A DNA stretch of 64,000 bases from Shewanella atlantica (GCF_003966265.1 NZ_RXNV01000011.1:1-64000); one strand, 5' to 3'. Numbered from the stretch's first letter, positions 25,576 to 35,435 are shown. Program-made: numbers and translations. The notes: generated by a model not told the origin, from the sequence alone.

Positions 25576-26040
25576 ATGTTTCATATCGCACTCTACGAAC
25601 CCGAAATCGCTCCCAACACAGGTAATATTATTCGTCTCTGCGCCAACAACGGCTGTCAGTTACACCTGATAGAGCCTATGGGCTTCGATCTGGAGGAGAA
25701 GAAGCTTCGTCGTGCGGGGCTGGATTACAGCGACCTCACCCGAGTAACCCGCCATAAAGATTTTGAAAGCTTTCTCGCGGCGATGGATGGCAAGCGCATC
25801 ATGGCATGTACAACCAAGGGCAGCAGACCCCATACTGAGCTCGCTTATGAGAAAGAGGACGTACTGCTATTCGGGCCTGAAACTCGCGGATTGCCGATAG
25901 AGATCATCGAGTCTCTTCCAACGACTCAGCGTCTGAAAATCCCGATGACGGCGAATAGTCGCAGCCTTAACCTGTCAAATGCCGTGGCTATCATCAGCTA
26001 TGAAGCATGGAGACAAGTTGGATTCGAAGGGGCGGTGTAG
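25576..26040 (+). CDS. trmL: tRNA (cytidine(34)-2'-O)-methyltransferase TrmL
   Basis: SPOUT-class tRNA methylase that methylates the wobble base of tRNA-Leu isoacceptors. The start at MFHIALYEPEIAPNTGN gives 154 aa, the family length. A longer in-frame extension of 28 codons is rejected because AGG precedes the internal ATG and the family begins here. Knot motifs GPETRGLP and LNLSNAVAII are present. A TTATAAT -10 element lies about 30 bp upstream of the ATG. Confidence 0.94.
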   Translation: MFHIALYEPEIAPNTGNIIRLCANNGCQLHLIEPMGFDLEEKKLRRAGLDYSDLTRVTRHKDFESFLAAMDGKRIMACTTKGSRPHTELAYEKEDVLLFGPETRGLPIEIIESLPTTQRLKIPMTANSRSLNLSNAVAIISYEAWRQVGFEGAV

Positions 26041-26064
26041 CTCGTAGCTTAGCAATGCTAATAA

Positions 26065-26601
26065 CTAATGTGCTGGCGGCATCATCTCGATGCCGCGATA
26101 GAAAAGGTAACGGTCGGTATCATCGTCGAGATATTGAATGTTTTGCAACCAGAGCCAACCCGATCCTTTTGGCTCAAACCTTAGTTGAATCAAAGCCGGT
26201 CGTTTATTTAACTCCCCCTCCCCCAGCAGTGAAAAACTCCCGTTTTGCTGATACAGGCTAAAGCTCTGGCTCTTATCTTCCTCAACCCCATCGAAGTAGA
26301 TAAGATAAGTGGACTCACCCCGCTCCCTGAACCACCAGGTTTCACTAAAAGGGTGCTTTGCGCTACGGCTGACTGAGAGTATTAGCTGTCGTCGGTCTGC
26401 CGAACATATGGCGCTGACCTCGGTCTGGACGGGCGGTTGTTTTAATTTAGCCGAGGTTCCCTGCCATTGACCCGCCATCGACAGACAGAAATCACTGAAG
26501 CGAGCTTTATCCGCCTGGGATAAAGGGGGAAATAAAGACAAAAGCAATAAACTGCATTTAAAACAGCTCGATATCATCTTCTTTAGCTGATTGGTTTTCA
26601 T
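26065..26601 (-). CDS. Hypothetical exported protein
   Basis: 178 aa with an N-terminal hydrophobic segment ending near PPLSQA, consistent with a Sec signal peptide. The mature part has FCLSMAGQWQGTS and WWFRERGESTYLIYFDG, which looks like a small lipocalin-like beta domain, but I do not recognise the family. It overlaps the upstream gene by 44 bases (20 if translation starts at the ATG eight codons in), so the two are probably coupled. Confidence 0.65.
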   Translation of the reverse strand: MKTNQLKKMISSCFKCSLLLLSLFPPLSQADKARFSDFCLSMAGQWQGTSAKLKQPPVQTEVSAICSADRRQLILSVSRSAKHPFSETWWFRERGESTYLIYFDGVEEDKSQSFSLYQQNGSFSLLGEGELNKRPALIQLRFEPKGSGWLWLQNIQYLDDDTDRYLFYRGIEMMPPAH

Positions 26602-27124
26602 CTCGATAGAGTTTTAATGCCTCGTGAACAGATGTTCCTTGCAGTACAAGATCGAACATTTTTCTCTCACAATCAAGTGAATAACTTGCCTGGATCTCTT
26701 CTTGTAGCTTTCTCCACGCATCCGGCGATATTCGTAACTGTTGACTGTTTAAGACCTCTTCCATCAGTGCCAGTCCCATAATGACATGCTGCAGACGCTG
26801 GGAGACCCGGTCATAAAACTGAAAAGCAACGACTCCCTCGTTAATCGAGGCGGCTAAATCAACCCCATGAGAGATGATCTCATCGGGGGTATCAGCCTGC
26901 AGTGAGAGAAACGTATTCACTTCATCCAAGTGTTCAGCCATGTTGGTAAATAGCGAGCCTAACTCTGTGACGTTATGCTCGCCATCGGTCAATGACAGCT
27001 CAATTTGCGCCATGGCTAACAGTAAGATCTTGAGACTTTCTTGAATATGACACCAATCTACGGTGTCATCGCCTTGACGAATATCTCTGTTTTTATTAGC
27101 AGGCAATATCGGAATCATAACCAT
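26558..27124 (-). CDS. Hypothetical helical protein, possibly chemotaxis-related
   Basis: 188-aa cytoplasmic, mostly helical, acidic protein. The segment AFQFYDRVSQRLQHV recalls the conserved helix of CheZ-type phosphatases (FQD-TGQ region) and some chemotaxis accessory proteins, but the match is short and the key CheZ residues cannot be confirmed by eye. AAGG stands before the ATG. It is followed by the exported protein at 26065 with overlapping reading frames. Confidence 0.6.
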   Translation of the reverse strand: MVMIPILPANKNRDIRQGDDTVDWCHIQESLKILLLAMAQIELSLTDGEHNVTELGSLFTNMAEHLDEVNTFLSLQADTPDEIISHGVDLAASINEGVVAFQFYDRVSQRLQHVIMGLALMEEVLNSQQLRISPDAWRKLQEEIQASYSLDCERKMFDLVLQGTSVHEALKLYRDENQSAKEDDIELF

Positions 27125-27255
27125 GCTGACCTTCCTTGTCCTTAAATAACCAAGTGTAGGACAGGGAAAAGAAAACTGCCGAAAGAAACGGTCACAGGAA
27201 AAGCTCAGAAAGTAAAATAGGGCTTCAAGGCGATGAAGCCCTGAAGCCAGATTAA

Positions 27256-28698
27256 CTATCCTCCAAAGCCTACCGATTTGATACCTATCCGAGTTACATC
27301 GCCATACTCGGCAGCAATCGGCTCTATCTTGTCAGCGTTACCAATAAGTACAAATTGCAGGTTATCCTGAGGGAAGTAGGTACCAACCAATCGCTGTGCC
27401 TCGGCCAGAGTCAGACCATCAACTTTCGATTGAAAGTCATTGATAAACGCATCATCGAAACCATACAGATACATATCTGATAACAAACCTGCAAGCTGGC
27501 CGCTCGTTTCAAACTTTGGCGGGAACTGCCCCTTTACATAGGCTTTGGCAGAATCTAACGTCTTCTGGTCAACTCCCGTCTCCCATAGGCGTGCATAAGT
27601 TTTCAGTGCCAGCTCTATGGTCTCTTTAGTTGTCTCAGTTTTAGTGAAGGTGCTGATCCTGAATATGCCGCCTTCCGAATAGGGAATAAATCCGGAACGA
27701 GCCCCATAAGTCAATCCGGCATTAACCCTTAACTCATCATTCAGCCACGATGTGAATCGTCCGCCAAGAATGGTATTAATCACCTTCAAACCGACATAAT
27801 CTGGATTGTCACGGGAGATCCCTTTGCCGCCGATAAGGAAGGTGGTTTCGATGGCATCGCTCTTATCAACTAGCAATACCTGGCTGTTCTTCAGCTCAGG
27901 TTGATTGGATTTAAGTGCCGGGGTGATGACCTTGTCACTATTCTCCCAACGACCAAACAAGTGTTCCATAGTCGATTTCATCTGCTTAACGTCGAAGTCA
28001 CCGACAACACTTATCGCTGTGTTAGCAGGCTGATAATAACTCTTATGAAACGCTCTTAATTGCGAGATATTGAGTTCGGCTAACGAAACACTATTACCCG
28101 ATGAGGCGTTACCATATGGATGTGAACCATAAATCAGCTTATCAAAGTAGCGACTAATGACTGCGCGAGGGCTCTCTTTCGCCTGAGAGAGTCCGGCGAT
28201 CTCTCTTTGACGTAATTTATCGAACTCGGCGGCATCGAAATCCGGCGATAAGAGTAAACTCTGGATCAGGGGCAATATCTTATCGCTGTCTTTAGCCATA
28301 AAATCAGCACTTATATAACTCCCCTCTTTTCCCGCATCTGCATAGATAGACGCACCGAGAAAATCGACCATCAGTTCGATTTCACTCTTCGACTTACCAT
28401 CGGCGCCCAAAAGTAAACTCTGCGCCGTCATGCCAGCGACACCTGAGGTCGTATCATTTACGGCCCCGGCTCGAACGACCGCATTTACCGTAATTAATGG
28501 CACCTCTTTTTGCGGCATTAAATAAACCGTCAAGCCATTTTCAAGCTTAAACTGCTCATAGGTTGGCATACTAAAACTACCGGTATCGACCGGTGTCGAT
28601 GCGGTCTGAGTGGCACAACCGGACAAACTCATACCGGCAATAAAGATGGCAGCAATAAATCTGTTCGAGCTTTTTGATAGATGAGTTAAAGTTTTCAT
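27256..28698 (-). CDS. M16-family peptidase subunit, catalytically inactive lipoprotein
   Basis: 480 aa with a lipoprotein signal (lipobox LSGC) and an insulinase-type M16 fold. The HxxEH zinc motif is missing at the expected place (GMTAQSLLL), while the R/Y region near the C-terminus (RVNAGLTYGARS) is kept. This is the pattern of the non-catalytic partner in two-subunit M16 enzymes. Its ATG overlaps the stop of the catalytic partner upstream (ATGA). Confidence 0.85.
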   Translation of the reverse strand: MKTLTHLSKSSNRFIAAIFIAGMSLSGCATQTASTPVDTGSFSMPTYEQFKLENGLTVYLMPQKEVPLITVNAVVRAGAVNDTTSGVAGMTAQSLLLGADGKSKSEIELMVDFLGASIYADAGKEGSYISADFMAKDSDKILPLIQSLLLSPDFDAAEFDKLRQREIAGLSQAKESPRAVISRYFDKLIYGSHPYGNASSGNSVSLAELNISQLRAFHKSYYQPANTAISVVGDFDVKQMKSTMEHLFGRWENSDKVITPALKSNQPELKNSQVLLVDKSDAIETTFLIGGKGISRDNPDYVGLKVINTILGGRFTSWLNDELRVNAGLTYGARSGFIPYSEGGIFRISTFTKTETTKETIELALKTYARLWETGVDQKTLDSAKAYVKGQFPPKFETSGQLAGLLSDMYLYGFDDAFINDFQSKVDGLTLAEAQRLVGTYFPQDNLQFVLIGNADKIEPIAAEYGDVTRIGIKSVGFGG

Positions 28699-30026
28699 TC
28701 ATCTGTCTCCTCTATGGCGGCTAAGACGGCAACGGTTCGATTTGAACGGCGCAGGTAAGTTTGTGCGACGCGTTGCAGATCCGCAGGAGTCACTTTTCCA
28801 TAAGCTTCTGGCGCATCAAATAATTTATCGACACTCCCGAAGTAGAGCTCATAGGTTCCAACTGTATTAGCCTTACCGTTTATTGTTTCCATCGAGCGAT
28901 AGAAATTCATCAACTTGATATTTTTTACTTTCTCCAACTCCTGCTCAGACACCCCTTCACGGGCAACCTTGTTGATCTCTGCAATCAAGTCCTTCTCGAG
29001 TTCAGCTGCCGTGATCCCGGGGTTTGCCACACCCATAACATAGAAAAGGTTAGGGTCGAAGGTCATCGGCAGATAAGTTTCCACCTCTATCGCAACCTGC
29101 TTTTCAACCAGTGACTGATAGAGTCGAGAGCTATTCCCAGTGCTTAAAACAGAGGAGAGCAGATCTAACGCATAATAGTCCTCATGAGATGTTGAAGGCA
29201 CATGATATGCCAACATAACATTGGGTGTACTCACCGAGGCTTTATGCACATATACCCGACGCTCACCTTTTTGCAACGGCTCCACCGTCTTCACCTCTTT
29301 TGGAGGAGCTTGTGCGGGGATAGGAGCGAAATACTTATCCGCAAGCGCCTTAACCTCGGCGAGCTTCACGTCACCGGCTATTACAACCACGGCATTGTTG
29401 GGCGCATAGTAAGTTTTATGATATTGAACTAAGTCGTCCAGCGTCCATGCAGCGATATCTGATTCATGACCGATAACAGACCAGCTATAGGGGTGCGCTC
29501 GAAAGGCCGCGCCTTTTATCTCTTCCTGAAGCGTGCGCCAATTTGAGTTTTCAAGACCGGTAGTACGCTCAGATGCAACAACACCTCGCTCACTCTCAAC
29601 CATTTTCTCATTAATATCGAGGCTGGCGATTCGATCGGCTTCCAGGTCGAATATCCGCTCTAATGCATTGGCCGGAAACCAATCGGTATAAACCGTGATA
29701 TTTTCCGTCGTATAGGCATTGTTAGCCCCGCCCGCCGCCTCCATGGTGCGGTCAAACATCTTGGGACCATATTTTTTTGAGCCATTGAACATCATATGCT
29801 CGAAAAAATGAGAGATACCAGTGATGCCAGGCACCTCATTTCTGGAGCCCACCTTCCAAAACAGATACATATTGGCATTTGGAATAGATGCATCTTCCAA
29901 GACCATAATTTTCATGCCATTATCAAGCGTAAAGCTCTTGATATCTTCTACTTGCGTCGCCTGAGTCACCTGCGAGGTCATCATTAACCCCGCAGCCATT
30001 ATCAGCACCGATAATTTTCGGATCAT
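28695..30026 (-). CDS. M16-family zinc peptidase, catalytic subunit
   Basis: 443-aa exported zinc peptidase with a signal peptide ending VTQA. The inverted zinc motif HFFEH (H73, E76, H77) is followed by the downstream glutamate region ESERGVVASE. It probably degrades peptides in the periplasm together with the lipoprotein partner encoded next. AAGGAG lies upstream of the ATG. Confidence 0.88.
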   Translation of the reverse strand: MIRKLSVLIMAAGLMMTSQVTQATQVEDIKSFTLDNGMKIMVLEDASIPNANMYLFWKVGSRNEVPGITGISHFFEHMMFNGSKKYGPKMFDRTMEAAGGANNAYTTENITVYTDWFPANALERIFDLEADRIASLDINEKMVESERGVVASERTTGLENSNWRTLQEEIKGAAFRAHPYSWSVIGHESDIAAWTLDDLVQYHKTYYAPNNAVVVIAGDVKLAEVKALADKYFAPIPAQAPPKEVKTVEPLQKGERRVYVHKASVSTPNVMLAYHVPSTSHEDYYALDLLSSVLSTGNSSRLYQSLVEKQVAIEVETYLPMTFDPNLFYVMGVANPGITAAELEKDLIAEINKVAREGVSEQELEKVKNIKLMNFYRSMETINGKANTVGTYELYFGSVDKLFDAPEAYGKVTPADLQRVAQTYLRRSNRTVAVLAAIEETDE

Positions 30027-30256
30027 TTTTAGCTCCTTCTAAATGAGCAAGACAGTTAAATAAAGTGTTTTTAATCAATACAGAAACTTGGCCGGCATAC
30101 AGATTAAAATCAAAGCAATTATAAGAGGTTAAAACAACAATAAGATCAAGCCCCATAGCGAAAGATCTTTGTAAGCTAATGCAACCGACATTAGCTATAC
30201 TGATGAAGCACAGCGGCAATAATGTACTGATATTTAATAAAAATTGGGGGTAATTG

Positions 30257-30970
30257 GTGGGAAGTTCAACTATTTACGAATTTTCTTATTTGAATAGCAT
30301 GCCTTGTAATACAGAGGTCACGGTTCAGGTGGTAACACCGAGTCAACCCATCAGGCTTAGAACTCGCCTCATCGGCGTCGATCCACATCGTTCACTTATT
30401 TTTGCTTTAGGTTCAGATAACAGCTGGCAGGAAGCCAAAAAATTTCTCAAACCAGGCCAACCGATTATTGTCCGCCTGGTGAATAGTGATGAACCCGATG
30501 CCAACATACTTGCCTTTCGTAGTTCTATCAGGAAGTTACTCAGCAGTACCGAGCCTTGGTTAATCATAGATTACCCTAAGGCCCTGCAAAAAGTCGCACT
30601 CAGGCAGCATTCACGGATCGCAGTTAATCTGGAAGCCAGCATCCAGGTAATGCCGGTCGAAGGCTCTGATGAGGTAGAGACTACTCAACTACTTTCACCG
30701 GGACAGCTAAGTAATATATCGATTAATGGCGGAGCCTTCATCGGAAAAATACTTCAAGAAATTAGCGTAGATACACCCTGCCTGTTACAGGTAAAAGTCC
30801 TGCAGGAGACGGAAACGATGTCGATACCTATCACCATTAAGAATATTCAGGATATTGAATATGGAAGAATGCGTGGTCAGTACGGATTTGAGCTAAGCGG
30901 TGAAAAGAGTGAAACGGAAGCCTTTGTTCAGAAGGTCATACTTAATCACCTGTTACAGCAGCCGAAATAG
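30257..30970 (+). CDS. PilZ-domain protein with YcgR-like N-domain (c-di-GMP receptor)
   Basis: About 237 aa. The N-terminal barrel ends near residue 110, and a PilZ domain starts with RQHSR (the RxxxR c-di-GMP motif) and continues to SNISINGGAFIG (the D/NxSxxG motif). The layout is that of YcgR flagellar-brake proteins. A GTG start six bases after GGGGG is preferred; an adjacent TTG is the alternative. It is divergent from the M16 pair. The motility link is by family only. Confidence 0.82.
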   Translation: MGSSTIYEFSYLNSMPCNTEVTVQVVTPSQPIRLRTRLIGVDPHRSLIFALGSDNSWQEAKKFLKPGQPIIVRLVNSDEPDANILAFRSSIRKLLSSTEPWLIIDYPKALQKVALRQHSRIAVNLEASIQVMPVEGSDEVETTQLLSPGQLSNISINGGAFIGKILQEISVDTPCLLQVKVLQETETMSIPITIKNIQDIEYGRMRGQYGFELSGEKSETEAFVQKVILNHLLQQPK

Positions 30971-31043
30971 TATTCATCGGCGTTTAAACCTCGGGGGGGT
31001 AATAAAAAACTTCGAGTAGAACTGAAAAATTGGATTTGGTTTT

Positions 31044-31679
31044 TCAGTTCTTATGAAAAAAAACGACATCTTTATCGACGATCTCTAACTGCCAGTCAAA
31101 ATGATGGGCGACCCACTCAAATGTTTCGATGCAATAGAAACGAATATGTGTCGGATCGTTCTTATAATACCACTGACCAAACGCCTCAGCGTCTACCATT
31201 CTGGATGTCATCACAGCCAAGACACCTCCGGGACGAAGTAAAGCGTTCAGGCGTGCCAGCAGGCCATTAGCATCGGCAACATGTTCTATCACTTCAGTTA
31301 TGGTGACAAAATCATAATGATACTCCAACACCTCGGGGGTATTGTGGTAGTAAAGATCGAAATTACTCACCGACAATCCAACCTCCTCAGCCATCACGCT
31401 TATTGTCGGTCCCGGGCCACATCCAAAATCTAATCCCTTAGCGCCATCAGGAAGCTGCGCAACGAGCGGCTCAAAAGCACGGGATAAAAAACGGCGATAT
31501 TTTTTATCCTCAGGGTCATTTTCATGCTGATCATAGACAGACTTTTCGTCTTCGGCACAGAGAAGGAACTCAGGAGGGACAACGACTATATGGCAATTAT
31601 TGCATCTCAGATAAGATCGGTGTTTATCTTGATAGAAAAAGAACAGGGAGACTCTCCCGCAAAGGGGGCAAGGATTCAA
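31044..31679 (-). CDS. Class I SAM-dependent methyltransferase with N-terminal zinc ribbon
   Basis: 211 aa. An N-terminal CPLC-x-CNNC zinc ribbon (residues 4-30) is followed by a Rossmann methyltransferase core with LDFGCGPGP (SAM motif I) and TITEVIEHVAD. The substrate is unknown. The start is a TTG with AGGG 9 bases upstream. A near-palindromic stretch that could act as a terminator (ACTGAAAAA ... TTTTTCAGT) lies just beyond the stop at about 31021-31049. Confidence 0.8.
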   Translation of the reverse strand: MNPCPLCGRVSLFFFYQDKHRSYLRCNNCHIVVVPPEFLLCAEDEKSVYDQHENDPEDKKYRRFLSRAFEPLVAQLPDGAKGLDFGCGPGPTISVMAEEVGLSVSNFDLYYHNTPEVLEYHYDFVTITEVIEHVADANGLLARLNALLRPGGVLAVMTSRMVDAEAFGQWYYKNDPTHIRFYCIETFEWVAHHFDWQLEIVDKDVVFFHKN

Positions 31680-31716
31680 ATCAACACCCTAATGTTACAG
31701 GACACGCCAGCCGTCA

Positions 31717-32076
31717 TCATGGCTTAGGGATCTTTCGTTCTTGGGAGGCCGCCTCTTTTGCCTCTCTGAGGTACTTCTCCTCACGGGATTCACGCTCATT
31801 AAATTGCTGCTGGGCTTTTTCAACCTGCTCAGACTCCCAATCGGCTGACTGCTGCCTTTTTAAGATCTTTTTCTCGCGACTCTGGGTCTCATTGGCGGCA
31901 TCCCGGGCTTTTTGTAGCTGCTCTTGCTCAATCGTTCTCGATTGCTTTCTCGCCTCATCGGCTTTCTCTGTCAGGCTCCTCTTATCTGAGGCCTGTATCG
32001 ACATTGAAATCAGGGCAAAGAGTAATCCTGATATCAGGATCCCCCCCAAACGTTTTAAGCGCAGTGAAAACACCAT
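31717..32076 (-). CDS. Hypothetical exported coiled-coil protein
   Basis: 119 aa. A signal peptide or anchor runs to SIQA near residue 29, then there is a highly charged helix rich in Glu, Lys, Gln and Arg (KADEARKQSRTIEQEQLQKA) that should form a coiled coil. GGAGAG precedes the ATG. No family recognised. It stands 37 bp upstream of the methyltransferase on the same strand, possibly co-transcribed. Confidence 0.65.
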   Translation of the reverse strand: MVFSLRLKRLGGILISGLLFALISMSIQASDKRSLTEKADEARKQSRTIEQEQLQKARDAANETQSREKKILKRQQSADWESEQVEKAQQQFNERESREEKYLREAKEAASQERKIPKP

Positions 32077-32357
32077 CTAACTCTCCTTCGACTGACTCAC
32101 ATAATGAGCCTCATGGTTAGCATTCCATCTTGATGATTAAACAGCCAATGGCCACTATGCCAGAAAAAAACAGCAAAAAGCTCAGATTCAGTCTAAATAT
32201 CGGTTATTTATTACAAAAAACTATTTCTGATTTGAGTCAAAACTCAAATCAGGTTATTTTTAACACGACAAATGCCTTTTAGCGATATGTAAAATGCATT
32301 TTTAGCGAAGTTAAAAGCTAAGTAGGAAACCAGGATTTAGGACAAGGGAGTATCAGG

Positions 32358-34469
32358 ATGGACCGTTGGTCTTATTTATTATCTAAGCTAAGCTCTGACA
32401 GACCGAGTCTGTCTCAGAGGCTTCAGGCTTGGCAGTTGCAGCCCAACTCACTCCCTCTGGCCATCATCCAAGGTTACCATTTTATCGGTGCCAACCCACT
32501 TACGCTCTCCTACTTTCAGACTCAAGCGGATAATTTTGTAAACGCAACTCCCTACGACTTTTCGCCCCGCATTCAATCTTCGGGTAGAAACAGTATCGAA
32601 TATGCCCAACAGATGATGCGCCATGCTTTAGAGGGGAATGTCACCGAATTCAACTGGCTTCACTTGAGCCAGCAGGGCACAGAGCTTCCCACCAGGATAT
32701 CGTTATTCCCATTTGAACTCGAAGGCAGTCCAGCCATTCTGGCGCTGTTCGAACCGTCTAATCGACGTAGCAGAAACAGAGAAAGTGCGATTAATGGCTT
32801 CGATACATTACCTAAAGAGCTGCTGTCTATCACCTTAGAAGATAGCGCCGAGGCAGCCTACATCACTGATGCTGAGCACAAAATCATCGCTGTAAATAAG
32901 GCGATGTGTCGTATCTGTGGTTACAGCGCCGACCAACTGCTGCAGAAAAATGTTGAGGTCATCGACCTTAGAAGACATACCGCCGCTGAAGAGCAGGAAC
33001 ACAATAACGCACTCGAAGAGCGTGGAAATTGGCAAGGCGAAGTCTGGAAGCAAAGATCCGATGGTACCGAATTTCCAGCCTGGAAGAGCTGCCGAAAAAT
33101 CATCGCCGATGAGCGGGTCTACTATGTCACAATCTTCAGTGATATCAGTACTAAGAAAAAGCTGGAGGCAAAACTCACAGAGCAAGCCATGTTTGACACG
33201 CTCACAGGCTTACCCAACAGGCACCACCTGAAGATATTACTCAATCAGGCACTGCAAGAGATCAAAGAGACTCCGGGGAAAATGGGTGCCCTGATGTTCT
33301 TGGACCTCAATGGCTTCAAAAATATTAACGATTGTTTTGGCCACGCCACCGGCGATAAGGTACTACAACTGGTTTCAGCAAGATTAGAAGCAAGCTGTAT
33401 TGAGAAGGCCGATATTGCCAGGCTTGGAGGAGATGAATTTACTCTGGTTTTGCGAGACTGCAGCGGTCATCAAGAGGTAGAGAATATCTCTCAGCAGATA
33501 ATGTCTCTTTTTGAGGCACCATTTGAGATAGATGATCAGAAACTTTATCTCGGAACAAGCATAGGCATAGCGCTATTTCCAGAACACAGTTCAGAAGCCA
33601 ATAAACTTCTCAGCCTTGCCGATACTGCTATGTATAGTGCTAAGCAGAGTCCTGAACATGTGCTCTTTTACAACAATTCCATGCATGAAGAAGCCGAACA
33701 GAAGCTAACGATACTCAGTGAACTTCGCCACGCCCATAACCTTAAGCAGTTCAGTCTCGCCTATCAGGTTATCGTCAACCTGGAGTGTAACTCGGTTATT
33801 GGTGCCGAAGCCCTGCTTCGCTGGAAAAAGCCCGATGGGGAGATACTCAATGCCACCGATTTCGTGCCCTTACTGGAAGAGGCCGGACTGCTTATCACCA
33901 TCGGACAATGGGTGCTAAAACAAGCCTGCTTGCAAGTGGCAAAGTGGCGCACTCAACATGCTCCGGATCTAAAAGCCTGTGTAAACGTCTCGCCGATGCA
34001 GCTCGAGCATCCTGACTTTGTCCAGCAAGTTACCGACGCACTGACATACAGCCAATTACCTGCAGATGCCTTGGTGCTCGAGATCACCGAGTTGGCACTG
34101 CTCAGACAACCCCAAAGAGTCAGGAAGACCTTAACCTTACTGAAGAGCAAGGGCATAAGCATAGCCATCGATGATTTCGGTGCAGGCCTGTCATCACTCA
34201 GTAAGCTAGGAAGTCTACCGATCGACAGTTTAAAAATTGATGCAGGTTTTGCCCGTAGGTTGAGTGAACCTCAAGGAAAACAACTTTGCCAGGCCATGAT
34301 CCAACTTGCGCAGGCACTGGACATCAGTTTTGTCGTAGAAGGTATCGAAACCGAGCAGCAAAAAGAGATATTGAAGAATATGGGTAAAGGCTTTGGGCAG
34401 GGCTACTTTTTTGGACATCCTAAAGAGGCTGCAAGGTTCACTCCTGAAAACTTTTCAACCTATGACTAA
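32358..34469 (+). CDS. PAS-GGDEF-EAL signalling protein
   Basis: 703-aa cytoplasmic protein of c-di-GMP metabolism. Order: an unassigned N-terminal region, PAS near 155-280, a GGDEF domain with the intact signature GGDEF near residue 357, and an EAL domain with EALLRW near 484 and DDFGAGLSS further on. Both catalytic motifs look complete. No RxxD inhibitory site stands in front of GGDEF, so product inhibition at that site is not expected. Whether synthesis or breakdown dominates cannot be told. No membrane segments are visible, and no partner gene is adjacent. Confidence 0.9.
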   Translation: MDRWSYLLSKLSSDRPSLSQRLQAWQLQPNSLPLAIIQGYHFIGANPLTLSYFQTQADNFVNATPYDFSPRIQSSGRNSIEYAQQMMRHALEGNVTEFNWLHLSQQGTELPTRISLFPFELEGSPAILALFEPSNRRSRNRESAINGFDTLPKELLSITLEDSAEAAYITDAEHKIIAVNKAMCRICGYSADQLLQKNVEVIDLRRHTAAEEQEHNNALEERGNWQGEVWKQRSDGTEFPAWKSCRKIIADERVYYVTIFSDISTKKKLEAKLTEQAMFDTLTGLPNRHHLKILLNQALQEIKETPGKMGALMFLDLNGFKNINDCFGHATGDKVLQLVSARLEASCIEKADIARLGGDEFTLVLRDCSGHQEVENISQQIMSLFEAPFEIDDQKLYLGTSIGIALFPEHSSEANKLLSLADTAMYSAKQSPEHVLFYNNSMHEEAEQKLTILSELRHAHNLKQFSLAYQVIVNLECNSVIGAEALLRWKKPDGEILNATDFVPLLEEAGLLITIGQWVLKQACLQVAKWRTQHAPDLKACVNVSPMQLEHPDFVQQVTDALTYSQLPADALVLEITELALLRQPQRVRKTLTLLKSKGISIAIDDFGAGLSSLSKLGSLPIDSLKIDAGFARRLSEPQGKQLCQAMIQLAQALDISFVVEGIETEQQKEILKNMGKGFGQGYFFGHPKEAARFTPENFSTYD

Positions 34470-34804
34470 TGTAAAAATAAGTTATGGTTATAGAAATATT
34501 TGCGAAAAGCGATTAACCCGAAGCGACTAACTCAAGGTGAAAAGAGCGAAGGCTCGAAGTAAAAACAGCGAGGCATGCAGAGTTCAGACAGAGAAAAAAT
34601 TAGAGTGAAAGCTGTGCCGATACCGTTAATGGTAAACATTACCGGCACTGCCTCCCTGCATGGACAGTATACCAACACAGCTTTCACACCACCTGTAGAA
34701 CAGATGATTCGCGCACATTAAAACCTATTTCATCAATGATTTGCGTGATCTAAATATTGTTTTATTCAGATATTGCTGATATATGTCACAAAATAGAAAA
34801 TCTA
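34470..34804. other. 335-bp intergenic region with a long hairpin
   Basis: No protein gene seen. Its main content is the 83-bp inverted-repeat structure at 34605-34687. Confidence 0.6.
34605..34687. repeat. Nested palindrome with 12-bp perfect outer arms
   Basis: The outer arms GTGAAAGCTGTG and CACAGCTTTCAC are perfect complements. An inner pair GTGCCG/CGGCAC overlaps the outer left arm, and a small AATG/CATT hairpin sits in the middle, so two folds compete. It could be a structured RNA, a small mobile repeat element, or a strong bidirectional pause between the GGDEF-EAL gene and the convergent DTW gene. No T-run follows either arm. Confidence 0.5.
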
Positions 34805-35422
34805 TCACTCATACCGTTTTCTTACCGAAGCAGGCATAGATCTAATCCTTTGATTTACCATTGCATTTAATGCATTTGTCAAAGGTGCAACCTCTTGATG
34901 TGCCTCAATGGCTTTCAGCATCATCGCCACAGCTTCCAGTGTCGACAGGCTATCAGCCCGGCTCGCCTTTCGAATTTTATAATTCGAAGCAGACTCTATA
35001 TCCAGATGTAGTGCAGGAAGGTCTTGCAACCAGGGGTTTAGCTGTAACAGTTTGTAGGCTTTTCGCCAGGTGCCATCGAGGAATAATAAAATCACATCCT
35101 CATCGAAGCTGACACTCTCAACATCCTGACTCTGCTCCGAGGGGTAAACCAGATAGACAGGTTTAACGCTTTGCTCGAGACGCTGGCGCAGTTGCATAAA
35201 GTCGTCCGGAATCTCGCCCACATATACCTGGGTATCTTCGATGACCAACTCGAGCAGACGTACGCTGTTCTTCGCATGCCCGACTTCGCTTGGGTCTTGC
35301 AGCACAATCAACTCAGTCGAAACTTGCATAGCTTCGATACTTTCACACAGACAAGCCTTAAGCGGATAATGACATTTAGGGCAGATGGGACGGGACACTG
35401 GCTTCTCGGACAATAAGGTCAA
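34805..35422 (-). CDS. DTW-domain protein (tRNA-uridine aminocarboxypropyltransferase type)
   Basis: 205 aa. A zinc-ribbon-like CPKCHYPLKACLC stands at the N-terminus and the DTW-family motif DGTW near residue 117, followed by KASRADSLSTLEA. Proteins of this family (TapT/YfiP) attach the acp group to uridine in tRNA, using SAM. The only in-frame start consistent with the full zinc motif is a TTG with no clear binding site, so the exact start is uncertain. Confidence 0.8.
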   Translation of the reverse strand: MTLLSEKPVSRPICPKCHYPLKACLCESIEAMQVSTELIVLQDPSEVGHAKNSVRLLELVIEDTQVYVGEIPDDFMQLRQRLEQSVKPVYLVYPSEQSQDVESVSFDEDVILLFLDGTWRKAYKLLQLNPWLQDLPALHLDIESASNYKIRKASRADSLSTLEAVAMMLKAIEAHQEVAPLTNALNAMVNQRIRSMPASVRKRYE

Positions 35423-35435
35423 TAGCTATAGTGTA

